Shown here: positions 63,078-64,000 of the stretch, piece by piece
Layout of the letters: the number at the start of each line of letters is the position of its first letter
Numbering within the stretch: position 1 is the first letter of the stretch
Source of the DNA: Amyelois transitella
Lineage: Eukaryota > Arthropoda > Insecta > Lepidoptera > Pyralidae
Reading direction: 5' to 3'
NCBI RefSeq assembly: GCF_032362555.1
Contig: NC_083516.1
Span: 7,093,001-7,157,000, forward strand
Length of the DNA: 64,000 nt
Made by a program: the position numbers and the translations under genes
Notes under the pieces: generated by a model
What the model was told of the DNA's origin: nothing
Seen by the model: the letters and a program-made list of their open reading frames with translations, nothing else
Databases searched by the model: none

Positions 63078-64000
63078 GTTCTGTCAAAAAATCGAAATGA
63101 AGATTTAGGTAAGCCCAAGATAATTGTCTTTCTTGGCAAATTTTCTTGTCAATTATTTTACCCTTCCATTGAAATCTTCAAAACCATAGTAGACATGAAA
63201 ATTCATTACATACACCACAGATATAAAAACATTACATTAAATGTAATGTTATTATATCTGTGACATACATCAAAAGATAATTTTTATAGGATTGATTAAT
63301 AAGAATAGAACATTTTACACCATTGTTATTTTTATGAAAAGATTATCCATTAATCGCAAAAAAAATCCTTTTCGTTCACATTCATATTATATTTAAAATA
63401 CTTGACAACAAGTTTACATGAATCTATGGTTTCTATGATTTCATTGAAATATTAAATTTTTGACAGAAAAAAATGGCCGCAAAACGAGCTTTTAATTAAA
63501 AAGAAAGTTTTAACAATTATTAAGCCATTTTGAGACATAGTAAATAACTTGAGACAGTTGGTAACTTGAAACAGTAGGTAACATGAGACAGTAGATAACA
63601 TGAAACAAATGTATCAAATTACAACCACTTCGAAATATTTTCATTTGGAGTGGCACACAAGCCGTCGTTTTAACTTAAAATTCACGAAACCTTTGATAGT
63701 TTGTAGCTAAATAGTAAGGTTAGGTTATGCAAAGACCAGATTTTGACAAAGATCAACACAGATCGAGTAACATGTGAAGTTTTATGAACCACAGAACTTA
63801 ACAATTTATTGTGAAAACTTTCAACTCTAATTATTCATAAAATAGGCTTGAAAAGACTTACTTTAGTTATTATTTATCTTGCACACACTTTTCTCCTGTC
63901 GCCATGACACTTGCCAGCAGTAATGTTACCATGTGTAAAAAAATATGGGTGCGTTCGAAAAAACCAGTTATTTGTATCAAGTTAACCTGCAGTATCAAGT
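63078..64000. other. Upstream of the transposase gene, window end
   Basis: Holds a short inverted repeat around the ATAACATTACATTAAATGTAATGTTAT-type palindrome at about 63220-63260, the 17-bp array and AT-rich sequence. The element's outer end was not identified and may lie past 64000. Confidence 0.5.
63543..63610 (+). repeat. Four tandem 17-bp repeats beside the transposase
   Basis: Four consecutive units of the form RTAACWTGARACARWTG/AG (for example GTAACATGAGACAGTAG). Similar single motifs lie on the other side of the gene at 59966, 60123 (inverted) and 60211. Candidate transposase-binding sites near a transposon end. Confidence 0.7.

Overview
This is an AT-rich, intron-rich eukaryotic window, almost certainly from a moth or butterfly. 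Evidence: a gustatory-receptor gene, loquacious, an insect RR-type cuticle protein, RTE-clade LINEs with TATG-type tails, a SINE-like repeat that shares the RTE tail, and Helitrons that start TCTATA and end in a GC-rich hairpin plus CTAG between host A and T. No tRNA, rRNA, CRISPR array or bacterial operon was seen. All exon models were built by eye from splice sites, reading phase and family similarity; no search was run.

Layout, left to right. 1-1870 (+): last four exons of a gustatory receptor. 3.5-9.4 kb (+): loquacious, the three-dsRBD partner of Dicer. 10.1-50.8 kb (-): a ~40 kb gene for the meiotic DExH helicase HFM1/MER3, about 20 exons with unbroken phase, ending in a very long Asn/Lys/Ser-rich tail. 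Its 19.9-kb intron (20171-40033) holds two complete genes on the opposite strand: an intronless DRC2/CCDC65 axonemal gene (20347-21765) and a three-exon cuticle-protein gene (about 25188-39230) whose introns contain two Helitrons and an RTE LINE. 51.2-57.4 kb (+): an adaptor with a death domain and a TIR/SEFIR-like domain, head to head with HFM1; its first visible intron holds a near-full-length RTE LINE. 57.4-59.6 kb (-): geminin, tail to tail with the adaptor, with an E2F-type site upstream. 60.7-63.1 kb (-): an intact pogo/Tigger-like transposase flanked by short repeated motifs.

The most unusual structure is the RTE insertion at 51609-55183. It has matching 9-bp target-site duplications, yet inside it, besides the LINE, are two stretches identical to non-adjacent parts of the HFM1 gene in this same window (11294-11343 and 13259-13405) and a second LINE tail. 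This looks like one retrotransposition event with template switching through HFM1-derived RNA. Other points of interest are two near-identical RTE copies, a SINE sharing the RTE tail, a possible intronic poly(A) isoform of loquacious lacking the third dsRBD, and a 17-bp repeat array beside the transposase.

The genes do not form a pathway. HFM1 (meiosis) and DRC2 (sperm flagellum) are both expected in the male germ line; HFM1 and the adaptor may share a promoter region; geminin controls replication licensing. The rest is neighbourhood and transposon history.
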